From contig CAJJCX010000004.1 in the NCBI GenBank assembly GCA_905182815.1, forward strand, positions 62,001 to 126,000: a DNA stretch of 64,000 nucleotides, given 5' to 3'. Shown here in pieces: positions 37,406 through 46,963 of this stretch. Position numbers and translations under genes: made by a program. Position 1 is the first letter of the stretch; the number at the start of each line of letters is the position of its first letter. The notes below the pieces were generated by a model. It had not been told where the DNA came from and made no database searches. It saw nothing but the letters and a program-made list of their open reading frames with translations. The DNA comes from an uncultured Candidatus Thioglobus sp. (lineage in GTDB: Bacteria > Pseudomonadota > Gammaproteobacteria > PS1 > Pseudothioglobaceae).

Positions 37406-38157
37406 CTAAGGATTTGGTAGGCTAATTCTTGACATCCTGCCTCCGTCAATCGTATAAACCTGCCCAGTCACAAAACTTGATTCTGATGATGCAAGCCACG
37501 AAACGAGAGAGGCTACTTCTTCTGTTTTTCCTGTCCTTTGAAGTGGATGTATATTACCTATATTTTCTCTAAAGTGTTTTGGGTTTGGCATTGCATTTAA
37601 TAAACTCTTCATTCAGCTCAGTATCTATCCAGCCAGGCGCAACTGCATTACAACGAACTCCATCTTTTCCATGATCAATTGCAGTAGCTCTGGTAAGCCC
37701 ATGAAGACCAGCTTTGCTTGCACAATATGCAGCATGATTTGGGTTTGCACCTAATCCCTCAATCGAGCCAATATTGACTATACAGCCCTTAGATTTAATT
37801 AGAAAATGGCATCGCAAGTTTGCTTAATAAAAATGGCGCTGTTAAATTTAATGCTAATGTTTGATTCCAGGTTTCAAGGGTTGTATCTTGCATGGAGGAC
37901 TCCTTCATCATTCCAGCATTATTGATTAATACATCAATGCGCCCATACTTTCTTAATGATTGCCTTGATGCTATTTGAACACTCTTGCTTCTTTAAGCAA
38001 ATCAAATTCAAAAGAATCAAATAAATTTGAGTGACTTCTTTGAATGCAACAAATTGTTGCGCCTTCTTTTTGAAGAGCGTTCAGCACAGGCTAAGCCGAT
38101 ACCTTTAGTGGCCCCTGTAATAACAATAATTTTATTAGTAAACAGCTTTTCCACCAT
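37406..38157 (-). pseudogene. SDR oxidoreductase, multiple frameshifts
   Basis: From the ATG at 38155-38157 the pieces read: MVEKLFTNKIIVITGATKG (with TGATKGIG), then in another frame ALQKEGATICCIQRSH, in another YGRIDVLINNAGMMKESS, then KSKGCIVNIGSIEG and YCASK (YxxxK), and finally [14 protein letters not shown]. At least four single-base shifts occur, but the NNAG, serine and YxxxK motifs survive, so the indels are recent or artefactual. Its first bases overlap the end of the preceding SDR. Confidence 0.78.
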
Positions 38158-38912
38158 TAATCTCCACCAAAGAGCCACAGATATATCTTGCATCATCTGA
38201 AGTTAAAAAGTTCAACAACATCAGCAATTTCTTCAGGCTCAGCTATGTGACCTATGGGCACTGATTGATTTAATTCATTGATAGCATCATCGGGGTTTAG
38301 GCCTCTTATCTCAAAACCTGTTCTAAGCATTGGGGTATTTACTTCATTCGGGCAAACTGCATTAATACGAATATTTTGATGGGCATGATCTCTTCCAAGG
38401 CACTGGGTCATTGCCGCTAAAGCTGCTTTAGTTGTGCAGTAAACTAGATGATTTGGTCCTGGCTTTACTACCCCAACAGGAGGAAACATTTACAATAGAG
38501 CCACCGCCAGCTTTAGCCATTAGTGGTATTGCAGCTCGGATTAATCGGAAAGGGGCTTCAACATTTATCTTCATCGATAGCTCAAAATCTTCATCAGTTG
38601 CCTGGGTAATATCTCCTCGGCGCATTACACCCGCATTGTTGATGAGGAGTATCTATTTGCTCCAAGTTTGTTGATTGTACTTCCTTTGCTAGATTGTCGC
38701 AGTAGTTTTGATCCAACAGATCACCAGGAAATGCCATCCGCTTTTCCACCTATTTTTTTGTATTTCCTCAGACAGAGTAAAGTGAGCTTGCTCCTCGGAT
38801 TTATCAGCGATCGCTATCGTAGCTGGCCTTGGCTTGCATATTTATTGACAAGCGCTTTTCCAATTCCTCCACAGGCACCTGTTATAAGAACAACTCTTGA
38901 TTTATTATTCAT
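38135..38912 (-). pseudogene. SDR oxidoreductase, multiple frameshifts
   Basis: The ATG at 38910-38912 starts MNNKSRVVLITGACGGIGKA, which soon meets a stop; the continuation in other frames reads ATIAIADKSEEQAHF, then NNAGVMRRGDIT, MAKAGGGSIVNVSSCWG, YCTTKAALAAMTQ (YxxxK) and, after a last shift near 38205, TSDDARYICGSLVEINGG. At least five frame changes are needed. Motifs are preserved between them. It lies 38 bases after the second mttB-like gene, probably in the same transcription unit. Confidence 0.78.
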
Positions 38913-38950
38913 AACTTAATACTCTTGATTTAGTGCTTCCATTGTTGGAA

Positions 38951-40459
38951 TTATCCTGCTCTCTTCTTTGCAATAAAGTCAAGAAGCTCTTCGTCCTTAC
39001 CTTCATCAAGTTTTGGTTCTTGGTAATCAGCCAGTAGTTTTTTTGCCCCCTCAATTCCCCTTTGAATGGTGTCCTTACTCCCATCAGCTTGCCACTGTTC
39101 AATGGAGTTATTGTCAAATAATTTAGGCATAAAAAATGCTCGCTGAAAATTATCCATAGTATGCTGGTGTCCGAGATAGTGACCCCCAGGACCAACATCT
39201 CTGATTGCTGCTAAGCCCTCCTCAAAATCATCCCAGCGAATACCTTCTGCCATCCTATAGCCCATTTCGCATTGCTCAGCATCGACTACAAATTTTGCCA
39301 TTGAGCAGTGCATTCCAGCTTCATTCCACCCCGCAGAGTGCCAAATATAGTTTGCTCCAGATAAAAGAACGGCCATCATTGTAGATGCGCTCTCATAGCC
39401 TGATTGGGCATCAAAAACTTTAGATCCGCCAAGTGTATTAGAGCTTCTCCATGGAACCTTATAGTGCCTAGCCATTTGGCCAATCATAAAATTCATAAGC
39501 GAAATTTCTGGAGTTCCCGCCATTGGAGCGCCAGATTGCATGGAGACGGTAGCTAAGTAGTGACCGTAGATAGCTGGCGATCCTTTCCTTATTACTTGTG
39601 TGTATGCTAGCGCAGAGAGGGCTTCGGCATTTACCTGAGCAACAGTTGGTGCGACACTCGCTGGTGTGTTTGCGCCTCCAAGTACAAAAGGAGAACAGAG
39701 TACGGGCTGATTATGTGCAGAAAATACCCTTAATGCTGAGAGCATGGTTTGATCCCAAACAAGTGGAGAGTTTCCATTAATATTCCCAGTAACTACTGGA
39801 TGAGTATCCATGTATTTCTCTCCAAATAGAATCTTGCACATCTCAATTACATCTTCCGCATTCTTGCCACTACTTGTCATGCCCATAAAAGTTTTATCTG
39901 AGTGCTTCATAGAAGAATAAGTAATTCTTAGGTGACGATGCGAGATTGGATGGTCCATTGGTTCAACGATATGGTGAGCGCTTGAATGAATGGCAGGAAG
40001 CATATGAGATAGTTTGTGAAAGTTAGCCAGATCTTCAAGTTTTGGCCAGCGCCTTTTGTTTTCAAGATCACATATAAAAGGGGCACCAGTCATCGGAACA
40101 AAAATAGAGTTATTGCCACCAATTTCTAGCGATTTTTCTGGGTCACGGGCATTCATAGTGATGCTTTCTGGGATGCTTGAGATTAGTTCACGAATAAGGC
40201 CTCTATCAAAACGAACGCGCTCACCTTTGACGTCAGCGCCAGCCTTCTTCCAATCTTCGAGGGCAATTGGGTCATGAAACTCAACGCCTACATCTTCAAG
40301 AATTGATAAAGATGCGTCATCCATTTTTAAAATCTGCTCTTCACTCATTGGCTCTGTAAGTGGGATTTTGCGCTTCAAAGTAGGGAGCATTTCAATCTTG
40401 ACTTTTAGTCGATCTGTTCTTCTTGCATCCCTACCAAGTCTTTCAGAAGAGTTAGCCAT
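38951..40459 (-). CDS. MttB-like (trimethylamine methyltransferase family) protein, second copy
   Basis: A 502-residue COG5598 protein with INGNSPLVWDQTM, GSPAIYGHYLATVSM, YIWHSAGWNEAG and VGPGGHYLGHQHT. It lacks any in-frame TAG and so is a non-pyrrolysine member. It is clearly divergent from the copy at 28563 (different N-terminus and loops), implying a different methylated substrate. It leads a minus-strand set with two SDRs and a DAO-type oxidoreductase and is divergent from the aldehyde dehydrogenase operon. Its own frame is intact. Confidence 0.85.
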   Translation of the reverse strand: MANSSERLGRDARRTDRLKVKIEMLPTLKRKIPLTEPMSEEQILKMDDASLSILEDVGVEFHDPIALEDWKKAGADVKGERVRFDRGLIRELISSIPESITMNARDPEKSLEIGGNNSIFVPMTGAPFICDLENKRRWPKLEDLANFHKLSHMLPAIHSSAHHIVEPMDHPISHRHLRITYSSMKHSDKTFMGMTSSGKNAEDVIEMCKILFGEKYMDTHPVVTGNINGNSPLVWDQTMLSALRVFSAHNQPVLCSPFVLGGANTPASVAPTVAQVNAEALSALAYTQVIRKGSPAIYGHYLATVSMQSGAPMAGTPEISLMNFMIGQMARHYKVPWRSSNTLGGSKVFDAQSGYESASTMMAVLLSGANYIWHSAGWNEAGMHCSMAKFVVDAEQCEMGYRMAEGIRWDDFEEGLAAIRDVGPGGHYLGHQHTMDNFQRAFFMPKLFDNNSIEQWQADGSKDTIQRGIEGAKKLLADYQEPKLDEGKDEELLDFIAKKRAG

Positions 40460-40526
40460 AATAGTTTGATTACAATATATTTAATATATGTATCGTAGAT
40501 TAAATATTTGTTAAATGCAACATTAA

Positions 40527-40548
40527 TTTTTCATACAAACATGAAAAA
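40527..40548. promoter_or_regulatory. Inverted repeat between mttB-like gene 2 and the aldehyde dehydrogenase operon
   Basis: TTTTTCAT (40527-40534) and ATGAAAAA (40541-40548) are perfect 8-bp arms with the spacer ACAAAC. It sits in the middle of the 173-bp gap between two divergent operons, the usual place for a shared operator. AT-richness of the genome lowers the weight of the match. Confidence 0.35.
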
Positions 40549-40632
40549 TACTATATTTACTTATTGCCTTATATTCTTGATAAATCAGCAATAAAGAGTA
40601 AAATTTAATATTTTAAAATTAAATAAAAAATA

Positions 40633-42081
40633 ATGTCAAATCTGTCTAATAACTTTATAGCCGGCGACTGGGTCAAGGGTTCTAGTTCGATATCTAACAT
40701 AAATCCTTCCGACACTAACGATGTCATTGGTGAGTATGCGCAAGCAAATAATGCTCAGCTAGAGGACGCCCTTAACTCTTCTCAAATTGCGCAAAAGCAA
40801 TGGGCTGCTACTGGTTTAGAGCAGCGACAAGCTGTTTTGATGAAGATTGGTGAAGAGATGATGGCTCGAAGTGCTGAGTTAGGAGAGCTGCTTTCTCGTG
40901 AAGAAGGTAAACCGGTAGCTGAAGGCAAAGGAGAAATTTATAGAGCTGGTCAATTTTTTACTTACTACGCTGCTGAAGTGCTTCGTCAAAGTGGGGATAC
41001 TGCAGATTCAGTTAGGCCAAACATTGAAATTGATGTTCGACGAGAAGCTATGGGGACTGTTGCAATTATTTCTCCTTGGAATTTCCCAACTGCGACTGCA
41101 AGCTGGAAAATTGCCCCTGCATTAGCATTCGGTAATGCAGTTATTTGGAAGCCTGCCAACCTAACTCCAGCGAGCGCCGTTGCATTAACAGAAATCATTG
41201 CAAAGCAAGATATTCCAAAAGGATTGTTTAATTTAGTTATGGGGTCTGGATCATCTATCGGTCAGGCTTTAGCTGAAAGCCCAAAAGTCCATGCTATTAG
41301 TTTTACTGGGTCCTATGATGTTGGCCTTCAAATAGCTGGTGCTGCGGCAAAAAACTTAACGAAGTTTCAATTAGAACTTGGCTCTAAAAATCCATTAGTA
41401 GTAATGGACGATGCAGATATTGATGTTGCTGTTGCTGCGGCTACTGGCGGTGCTTTTGGAAGTACAGGTCAAAAGTGTACTGCCTCATCAAGGTTAGTTG
41501 TTCATGCATCAATTCATGATGAGTTTGTTGATCGAATGAGTCAATCTACTTCAGCTCTTAAGGTTGGACATGCGCTCCACGAAGGGACTCAAATTGGCCC
41601 AGTAGCAAGTCAACAGCAACTTGACTCAAATCTTAAATACATGTCTTTAGCTAAAGAAGAGGGCTGTGAAATAGTATGTGGCGGTGAAAAACTGGAGCTC
41701 GATAATCCTGGCTTTTATATGCAGCCTGCCTTATTAGTTGGCGGTAATAACACTATGCGAGTGAACCGAGAAGAATTATTTGCGCCTATGGCTTGCGTTA
41801 TTAAGGTTGCGGATTATGACGAAGCTCTATCAGTTGCCAACGACACAGATTTTGGTCTTGTTTCAGGCATTATTACTCAGTCACTATCACGAGCAAGTCA
41901 TTTTCGAAGAAACGCAGAGAGTGGATGCGTAATGGTGAATTTACCAACAGCTGGTACTGATTATCATGTTCCTTTTGGTGGTAGAAAAAACTCAAGTTTT
42001 GGTCCTAGAGAGCAAGGATCATATGCAAAAGAGCTATATACTCAAGTTAAAACTTCATATATTTCTAGCGGAAACCCATAA
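40633..42081 (+). CDS. NAD-dependent aldehyde dehydrogenase
   Basis: A 482-residue ALDH superfamily enzyme: SPWNFPTATASWKIAPALAFGN cofactor region (in parts), catalytic glutamate in FQLELGSKNP and catalytic cysteine in GSTGQKCTASS. It most resembles 2,5-dioxovalerate/ketoglutaric-semialdehyde and related dehydrogenases; the physiological aldehyde is not evident. It heads a four-gene operon and overlaps the M19-like gene by one base. No clear ribosome-binding site is seen before the ATG. Confidence 0.92.
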   Translation: MSNLSNNFIAGDWVKGSSSISNINPSDTNDVIGEYAQANNAQLEDALNSSQIAQKQWAATGLEQRQAVLMKIGEEMMARSAELGELLSREEGKPVAEGKGEIYRAGQFFTYYAAEVLRQSGDTADSVRPNIEIDVRREAMGTVAIISPWNFPTATASWKIAPALAFGNAVIWKPANLTPASAVALTEIIAKQDIPKGLFNLVMGSGSSIGQALAESPKVHAISFTGSYDVGLQIAGAAAKNLTKFQLELGSKNPLVVMDDADIDVAVAAATGGAFGSTGQKCTASSRLVVHASIHDEFVDRMSQSTSALKVGHALHEGTQIGPVASQQQLDSNLKYMSLAKEEGCEIVCGGEKLELDNPGFYMQPALLVGGNNTMRVNREELFAPMACVIKVADYDEALSVANDTDFGLVSGIITQSLSRASHFRRNAESGCVMVNLPTAGTDYHVPFGGRKNSSFGPREQGSYAKELYTQVKTSYISSGNP

Positions 42082-43067
42082 TGGCTCATCCATCACTTTT
42101 TATTGACGCACTTCAGTATAACAATTGGAGTGAAGAGGTCTTCAAACAAATTAATGATGGCGGTCTTAGTGCGGTCCACGTTACAATTTGTTACCATGAA
42201 GACTTTCAAGAGATGGTGAAAAATGTTATTGATTGGAATCGCCGTTTTGAAAGTTTTTCAGATTTAATTTTTCATGGTAAGTCTGCAAGTGATGTTCTTA
42301 AAGCTCAAAATGAGGGACGAACTGCAATATTTTTTGGGTTTCAGAACTGTTCACCAATTGAAGACGATATTGGATTGGTCGAAATATGCCATCAATTGGG
42401 TGTTAGATTTATGCAGCTCACATATAACAATCAGAGTTTATTGGGCACAGGTTGTTATGAAGAAAATGACCCAGGTATAACCCGAATGGGTAAGCAAGTA
42501 ATTAAAGAAATGAATAGAGTTGGCTTGGTGGTTGATATGAGCCATTCTTCAGAGATTTCTACGCTTGAGGCGATTGAAATCTCAGAGCGCCCTATTGCAA
42601 TTACCCACGCTAATCCAACTTTTTGGCATCCTGCATTAAGAAATAAGTCTAATAAAGTTCTTAAGGCTTTAGGTGAAAGTGGCAGTATGCTTGGTTTTTC
42701 AGTCTATGCGCACCATCTTAAAGATGGTACTAACTGTTCACTAGAGAGTTTTTGTAATATGGTTGCCGACACTGCCGAAATTATGGGTGTTCATAATATT
42801 GGTATTGGAACTGATTTATGCCAAAATCAACCTGATAGTGTTGTTGAATGGATGAGAAATGGAACCTGGACAAATGAGCGTGACTTTGGAGAGGGCTCTG
42901 CAAGTTTTGCAGGTTTCCCTGATCAGCCAAAGTGGTTTCGTGATAACCGTGACTTTTTAAACATTGCAACTGGCCTAAAAAGTGCTGGTTTTAATAGCAA
43001 TGATATTGATTCAATCATGGGTAAGAACTGGCTAAACTTTTTTGAAGCATCCTTTGAACCTTTATAA
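42081..43067 (+). CDS. Membrane (renal) dipeptidase family M19-like protein with degenerate metal site
   Basis: A 328-residue protein with the M19 barrel pattern: MGKQVIKEMNRVGLVVDMSHSS and PIAITHANP retain two of the metal-site histidines. The N-terminal HxD motif (DGHND in the family) reads DALQYNN, the glutamate segment GFEGG reads GFQNCS, and LTHN reads LTYN. Classical dipeptidase activity is therefore doubtful. From memory, related proteins occur in the glycine-betaine/dimethylglycine gene cluster of Pseudomonas, which would fit this neighbourhood. Confidence 0.85.
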   Translation: MAHPSLFIDALQYNNWSEEVFKQINDGGLSAVHVTICYHEDFQEMVKNVIDWNRRFESFSDLIFHGKSASDVLKAQNEGRTAIFFGFQNCSPIEDDIGLVEICHQLGVRFMQLTYNNQSLLGTGCYEENDPGITRMGKQVIKEMNRVGLVVDMSHSSEISTLEAIEISERPIAITHANPTFWHPALRNKSNKVLKALGESGSMLGFSVYAHHLKDGTNCSLESFCNMVADTAEIMGVHNIGIGTDLCQNQPDSVVEWMRNGTWTNERDFGEGSASFAGFPDQPKWFRDNRDFLNIATGLKSAGFNSNDIDSIMGKNWLNFFEASFEPL

Positions 43068-43075
43068 TTGGAATT

Positions 43076-44818
43076 ATGACTACAGAAACTGCAATTATTG
43101 ATATTGAATCTGATTTTATGAGATCACCTGAAAAGGTTATGCGTCTTGAGAGAATGGGTTCTTCATTCCCTACTCGTTTAAGTTTTATGCGAACGCTTAT
43201 AAGGCGAATGGCTCGTGAGAATTGGAAATTTGAGAGAACTCGTCGAGAAGTTGATAAGGATGGTTATGGTTTAAGTATTTATGCTGTGACGACTCCACAT
43301 AGGACATATTCATTGGTTGCCTTTACTCAAAAAATACCAGATGAAATGAGAACTGATAGAGTTATTGCAGAAGTATGGGATGCAACTTTTAATCTTTTTG
43401 ACGGTGTACCCACTCAAGAAGATATTGACTATTTAGCAAATAATACCCCCAAGCAGGAAGGGGGTCGATATAGACCAAGTGAGCTTGCTTTAGCAAGAGC
43501 AAACAAAAGTTTAAGAGTATTTAAAAATGCAGTTGACTCTCTGTCAAAAGGTCACCAACCAGATATCGATTTATTAACTTCTGTAGGTTATTTAATGAGA
43601 ACTTCCGCGGTATATGGAAGTGGAAAGTTTGGCTGTGCAGATCGAGCTAAGATTGCTGATCGTGAAGAGTGCAAGGCACCATTTCAAATGGAGTTGTTAA
43701 CTGTTTATTTAATTCGCTGGTTTACGATTGATTCAGTTGAAGAGCTTGCAAAAGAAAGAGGCGGTAAAAAAGCAGTTAAACTTGATAAAACTACACGTCA
43801 ATTTATTGGTGTGGGAAATGCAACAGGCTTGGGTATGGCTCCATTTTTACTTAAACACCCAGCATTAATTCATAATTGGGTTGTTGCAAAAGAAACCGCA
43901 TTAGCAAGAGTAAGATCAATTGAAACCCCAATTGAAGGTACTCTTAAAGTTTTCTTAAAGTCACTGCTTCAGGTTAGTCAGCATGTTGATGAATGGAATG
44001 TTGAGGATACTGTCCAGGCTGATAGAATCTCGTGCTTAACAGATGAAATACAATCGCTCAGGATTTGGTGTGAAGATGAGTTTAATATATCTAGACCCTA
44101 TCCTTGGAATGGAATTTATCAGTTTGTAGAGGATAATTTTTCATTAGAATGCCAAGAGATGGTCGTCTCTTTAATTATTGAGCCTCATGGTTCATTAGTA
44201 GATGATCTTGCAGAGACAATGTCAACTAATTTGATTCCAACATTCAATGCAGATATGCCATTAGCCCAATTAAAAGAAGTTGTTGAAGATTCTTATCAAT
44301 GGGCTACTAGTATTGATTTTTCTTTAAAAGAATCACAGCACCATTTTTGGTACTATTCTGAAGATAAGTTGGAGCCTAGGTTTGGCTCTAAAGGAATCGA
44401 TGATGGCGTTGAGCAAGAGATGCCACTGGCTATTGGTAGAGATGTAAGTCAGCTCAATAAAGTATTGTCATCCACTTCTAATGATATTTCAATCAGTGAG
44501 TTTGTAATGATGTACCCAGAATTTAGACATATCATTCGTCGAATTCAAAATACTTTTGTCAGGCCTTATTCTGAAGTTCAGGATAATTTATTAAGTGAAT
44601 CCATGAGGCCACTAGATTTATTACGTTTTAAGTTAGCCTTTTTTGGGGCTTCAAAGTTTGATCCAAAGTCCGACTTATGGACTCGGATATCAATGTATCA
44701 AGGTGCTCCAATGCCTGATCAACTGTCAGAGCCAAACCATGATTGCTGGTCATTTCCAATTGCGGGAAGACCCCAGTCATTTCCGTGTATAAATTGTACA
44801 TGTCAGAAAGTTATTTAA
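43076..44818 (+). CDS. Unrecognised conserved-looking protein, 580 residues
   Basis: I do not recognise this family. It is soluble, without signal peptide or membrane segments. It has an Arg-rich N-terminal part (SFMRTLIRRMARENWKFERT), a Gly/aromatic stretch YGSGKFGCADRAK, GVGNATGLGMAPFLLKHPA, and a cysteine-bearing C-terminus (FPCINCTCQKVI). It lies nine bases after the M19-like gene, and its end overlaps the DUF3726-like gene by 19 bases. Translational coupling suggests the last two work together. Confidence 0.8.
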   Translation: MTTETAIIDIESDFMRSPEKVMRLERMGSSFPTRLSFMRTLIRRMARENWKFERTRREVDKDGYGLSIYAVTTPHRTYSLVAFTQKIPDEMRTDRVIAEVWDATFNLFDGVPTQEDIDYLANNTPKQEGGRYRPSELALARANKSLRVFKNAVDSLSKGHQPDIDLLTSVGYLMRTSAVYGSGKFGCADRAKIADREECKAPFQMELLTVYLIRWFTIDSVEELAKERGGKKAVKLDKTTRQFIGVGNATGLGMAPFLLKHPALIHNWVVAKETALARVRSIETPIEGTLKVFLKSLLQVSQHVDEWNVEDTVQADRISCLTDEIQSLRIWCEDEFNISRPYPWNGIYQFVEDNFSLECQEMVVSLIIEPHGSLVDDLAETMSTNLIPTFNADMPLAQLKEVVEDSYQWATSIDFSLKESQHHFWYYSEDKLEPRFGSKGIDDGVEQEMPLAIGRDVSQLNKVLSSTSNDISISEFVMMYPEFRHIIRRIQNTFVRPYSEVQDNLLSESMRPLDLLRFKLAFFGASKFDPKSDLWTRISMYQGAPMPDQLSEPNHDCWSFPIAGRPQSFPCINCTCQKVI

Positions 44819-45531
44819 CAATTTCATTAAATGAAGTTCTTTTTTATTTCACTAGAGCAGCCTTTGGTGTAGAAGCTCCTATTGGTCTTTCAGAAGACTT
44901 TGCAAGAGCCAATATGTGGATTTCAGAAAATGGTTTTGACCCTTCGCTATGTAGCTTAAAAGCGCTTGATAATCTAGATAGTCAAGCAAGTAGTTTATCG
45001 ATTAAATTTGAAAAAACAAAAGCAGGGGGGCATTTATTTTGTCCAGAAGAGAAGCTCTTATCTTCTTTAGAGGCATCTTCAAGCAGTGTTGATTGGGTTG
45101 AGATTAATAGTAGAGTCAGTGAATTAAAAATTAGTAATGTTGATTCTCCATTTTTAGTTGTTTCTGCTCTTGGTGCTAATAAATGTAATGGGCTAAAAGT
45201 AGTTTGGACTGATCAAGATAAAAATCAATTTCAAGTTAACTTAACTGATAATGAAGAGTGGGAGGTTTTAAGCTCATCATCTAATCCTATAGAATTAAGC
45301 AGCAATGCTGATGTGTTAATTTCACCTCTAGAAATGAGTGATAAATCCTATAAAGGTAAGAGTGTTAAAAAATTTAAGTTAGCTGAAGAGAAATTAAGAG
45401 TACTTCATAATGGCGTTAAAGTAGAGGAGAATTGGCAGGCAATTTATAGTTACTTTTCACGCTGCTTGGTTAAATCAAGTGCTGAGTCTAGAGCTTCAGG
45501 TGCAGGCGCAGGGCTAGTTGATACAGACTAA
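44800..45531 (+). CDS. DUF3726-like protein
   Basis: About 243 residues from the ATG at 44800 (MSESYLTISLNEVLFY), with the DUF3726-type N-terminus (SLNEV followed by an AAFGVEAPIGLSEDFARANMWI segment) and a serine-rich middle with no catalytic motif. The assignment to DUF3726 is from memory of the N-terminal pattern. A longer upstream start at 44743 lies inside the preceding gene. It ends one base from the convergent sdaA stop. Confidence 0.7.
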   Translation: MSESYLTISLNEVLFYFTRAAFGVEAPIGLSEDFARANMWISENGFDPSLCSLKALDNLDSQASSLSIKFEKTKAGGHLFCPEEKLLSSLEASSSSVDWVEINSRVSELKISNVDSPFLVVSALGANKCNGLKVVWTDQDKNQFQVNLTDNEEWEVLSSSSNPIELSSNADVLISPLEMSDKSYKGKSVKKFKLAEEKLRVLHNGVKVEENWQAIYSYFSRCLVKSSAESRASGAGAGLVDTD

Positions 45532-45532
45532 T

Positions 45533-46912
45533 CTAGCATTCAATAAAGCTTACAGCCAAGCCGCCTAATGACGTCTCTTTATATTTTGTAGACATATCAA
45601 GGCCAGTTCTTTTCATAGCAGCAATACACTGATCTAGCGAAATTAAATGTTCACCACTTTCTCTAAGCGAAAGTGAGCTTGCAGTATACGCCTTAACTGC
45701 GCCAAATCCATTTCTCTCAATACAAGGAACTTGAACAAGACCCTTGACTGGGTCGCAAGTCATTCCAATATGGTGTTCTAGCGCCATTTCTGCAGCATTT
45801 TCAATTTGCGCTGTTGTACCGCCTCTAACAGTGCATAAAGCCGCAGCAGCCATTGAGGATGCTGAACCTACCTCCCCTTGACAGCCAACCTCAGCTCCTG
45901 ATATAGAGCTGTTATGTTTTATTAGCCCACCAATCGCAGATGCTGTTAATAAGAATTGACGAATTTGTTCTTGAGTTGCAGACTTATGTTTATAGAAGTA
46001 GTAAAGAGTTGCTGGAACGACACCTGCTGCTCCATTAGTGGGCGCAGTCACTACCATGTGACCAGCAGCATTTTCTTCATTTACTGCCATGGCATATGCA
46101 CAAAGCCAGTCACTAGAATTTGTATTTTCTGGATCACTCTGGAGGCTTTCATGTAATTTTTTTGCGCGCCTCTTGGTATTTAAACCACCCGGCAATATAC
46201 CTTCAGTTGCAAGACCACTCTCAACACAAGTTTTCATTGCGTCCCAGATAGTATCAAGCTCCTTATTCAGAATTTTTTCAGGAATATTTTCTATTTCATT
46301 GGCGAGCTTCATTTCCCAAATAGTCTTATCATGCTTTTTAGACATTTCCAGCATTTGATCTGAATTATCAAACGGGAATGGATAGGCTGAGCTTGGCTCA
46401 GCTGCAATGGGCGCTTCAACATTATCTATTTCTGCTAATGTAGATATGAAACCACCACCAATAGAGAAATAAGTATGTGAAATTAGAATTGAGTCTGACT
46501 GGTCAAGAAGCTCAAAAACCATACCGTTAGGGTTTTGCTGTAATGAGTTTCTAGTATCAAAAATGATATCATCTTCCGAAAAGAATGCAACTTTTTGAGT
46601 GTTGTTGATAGCTATATTTTTTGAGTTCCAAGTTCTCTCAATGACTTCATCCATATTCTCTTTAATGATGGTATTCGGAAGATATCCATTAAGTCCAAGA
46701 GTGACAGCTCTATCTGTTGCATGTCCAACTCCTGTATAAGCTAAAGAATTCTTTAGAGTACATCTAATATGACGCATTTCACCAGCAGGATTTGAATCTA
46801 AAAATTTTTTGACATGCGTCATAAAATCATTGGCAGCAACCATAGGCCCCATTGTGTGCGAGCTTGAAGGCCCAACACCAACTTTAAATAAGTCTAAAAC
46901 ACTGATAAACAT
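45533..46912 (-). CDS. sdaA: L-serine ammonia-lyase, iron-sulfur type
   Basis: A 459-residue single-chain L-serine dehydratase that deaminates serine to pyruvate using a 4Fe-4S cluster. The N-terminal domain has VGPSSSHTMGPM; the catalytic domain has APTNGAAGVVPA, SGAEVGCQGEVGSASSMAAA and GMTCDPVKGLVQVPCIERN, containing the cluster cysteines. It allows glycine-derived serine to enter central metabolism, fitting the downstream glycine cleavage genes. A large hairpin lies upstream of its start. Confidence 0.96.
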   Translation of the reverse strand: MFISVLDLFKVGVGPSSSHTMGPMVAANDFMTHVKKFLDSNPAGEMRHIRCTLKNSLAYTGVGHATDRAVTLGLNGYLPNTIIKENMDEVIERTWNSKNIAINNTQKVAFFSEDDIIFDTRNSLQQNPNGMVFELLDQSDSILISHTYFSIGGGFISTLAEIDNVEAPIAAEPSSAYPFPFDNSDQMLEMSKKHDKTIWEMKLANEIENIPEKILNKELDTIWDAMKTCVESGLATEGILPGGLNTKRRAKKLHESLQSDPENTNSSDWLCAYAMAVNEENAAGHMVVTAPTNGAAGVVPATLYYFYKHKSATQEQIRQFLLTASAIGGLIKHNSSISGAEVGCQGEVGSASSMAAAALCTVRGGTTAQIENAAEMALEHHIGMTCDPVKGLVQVPCIERNGFGAVKAYTASSLSLRESGEHLISLDQCIAAMKRTGLDMSTKYKETSLGGLAVSFIEC

Positions 46913-46963
46913 AAAAAAATTAGATAAAAGTTATTACTAATATTCTACATTAATATTTGATTT

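Noticed and set aside
38432-38919. Plus-strand ORFs across the broken SDR genes
   Set aside because: They are antisense to the recognisable SDR pieces and show no family motif.
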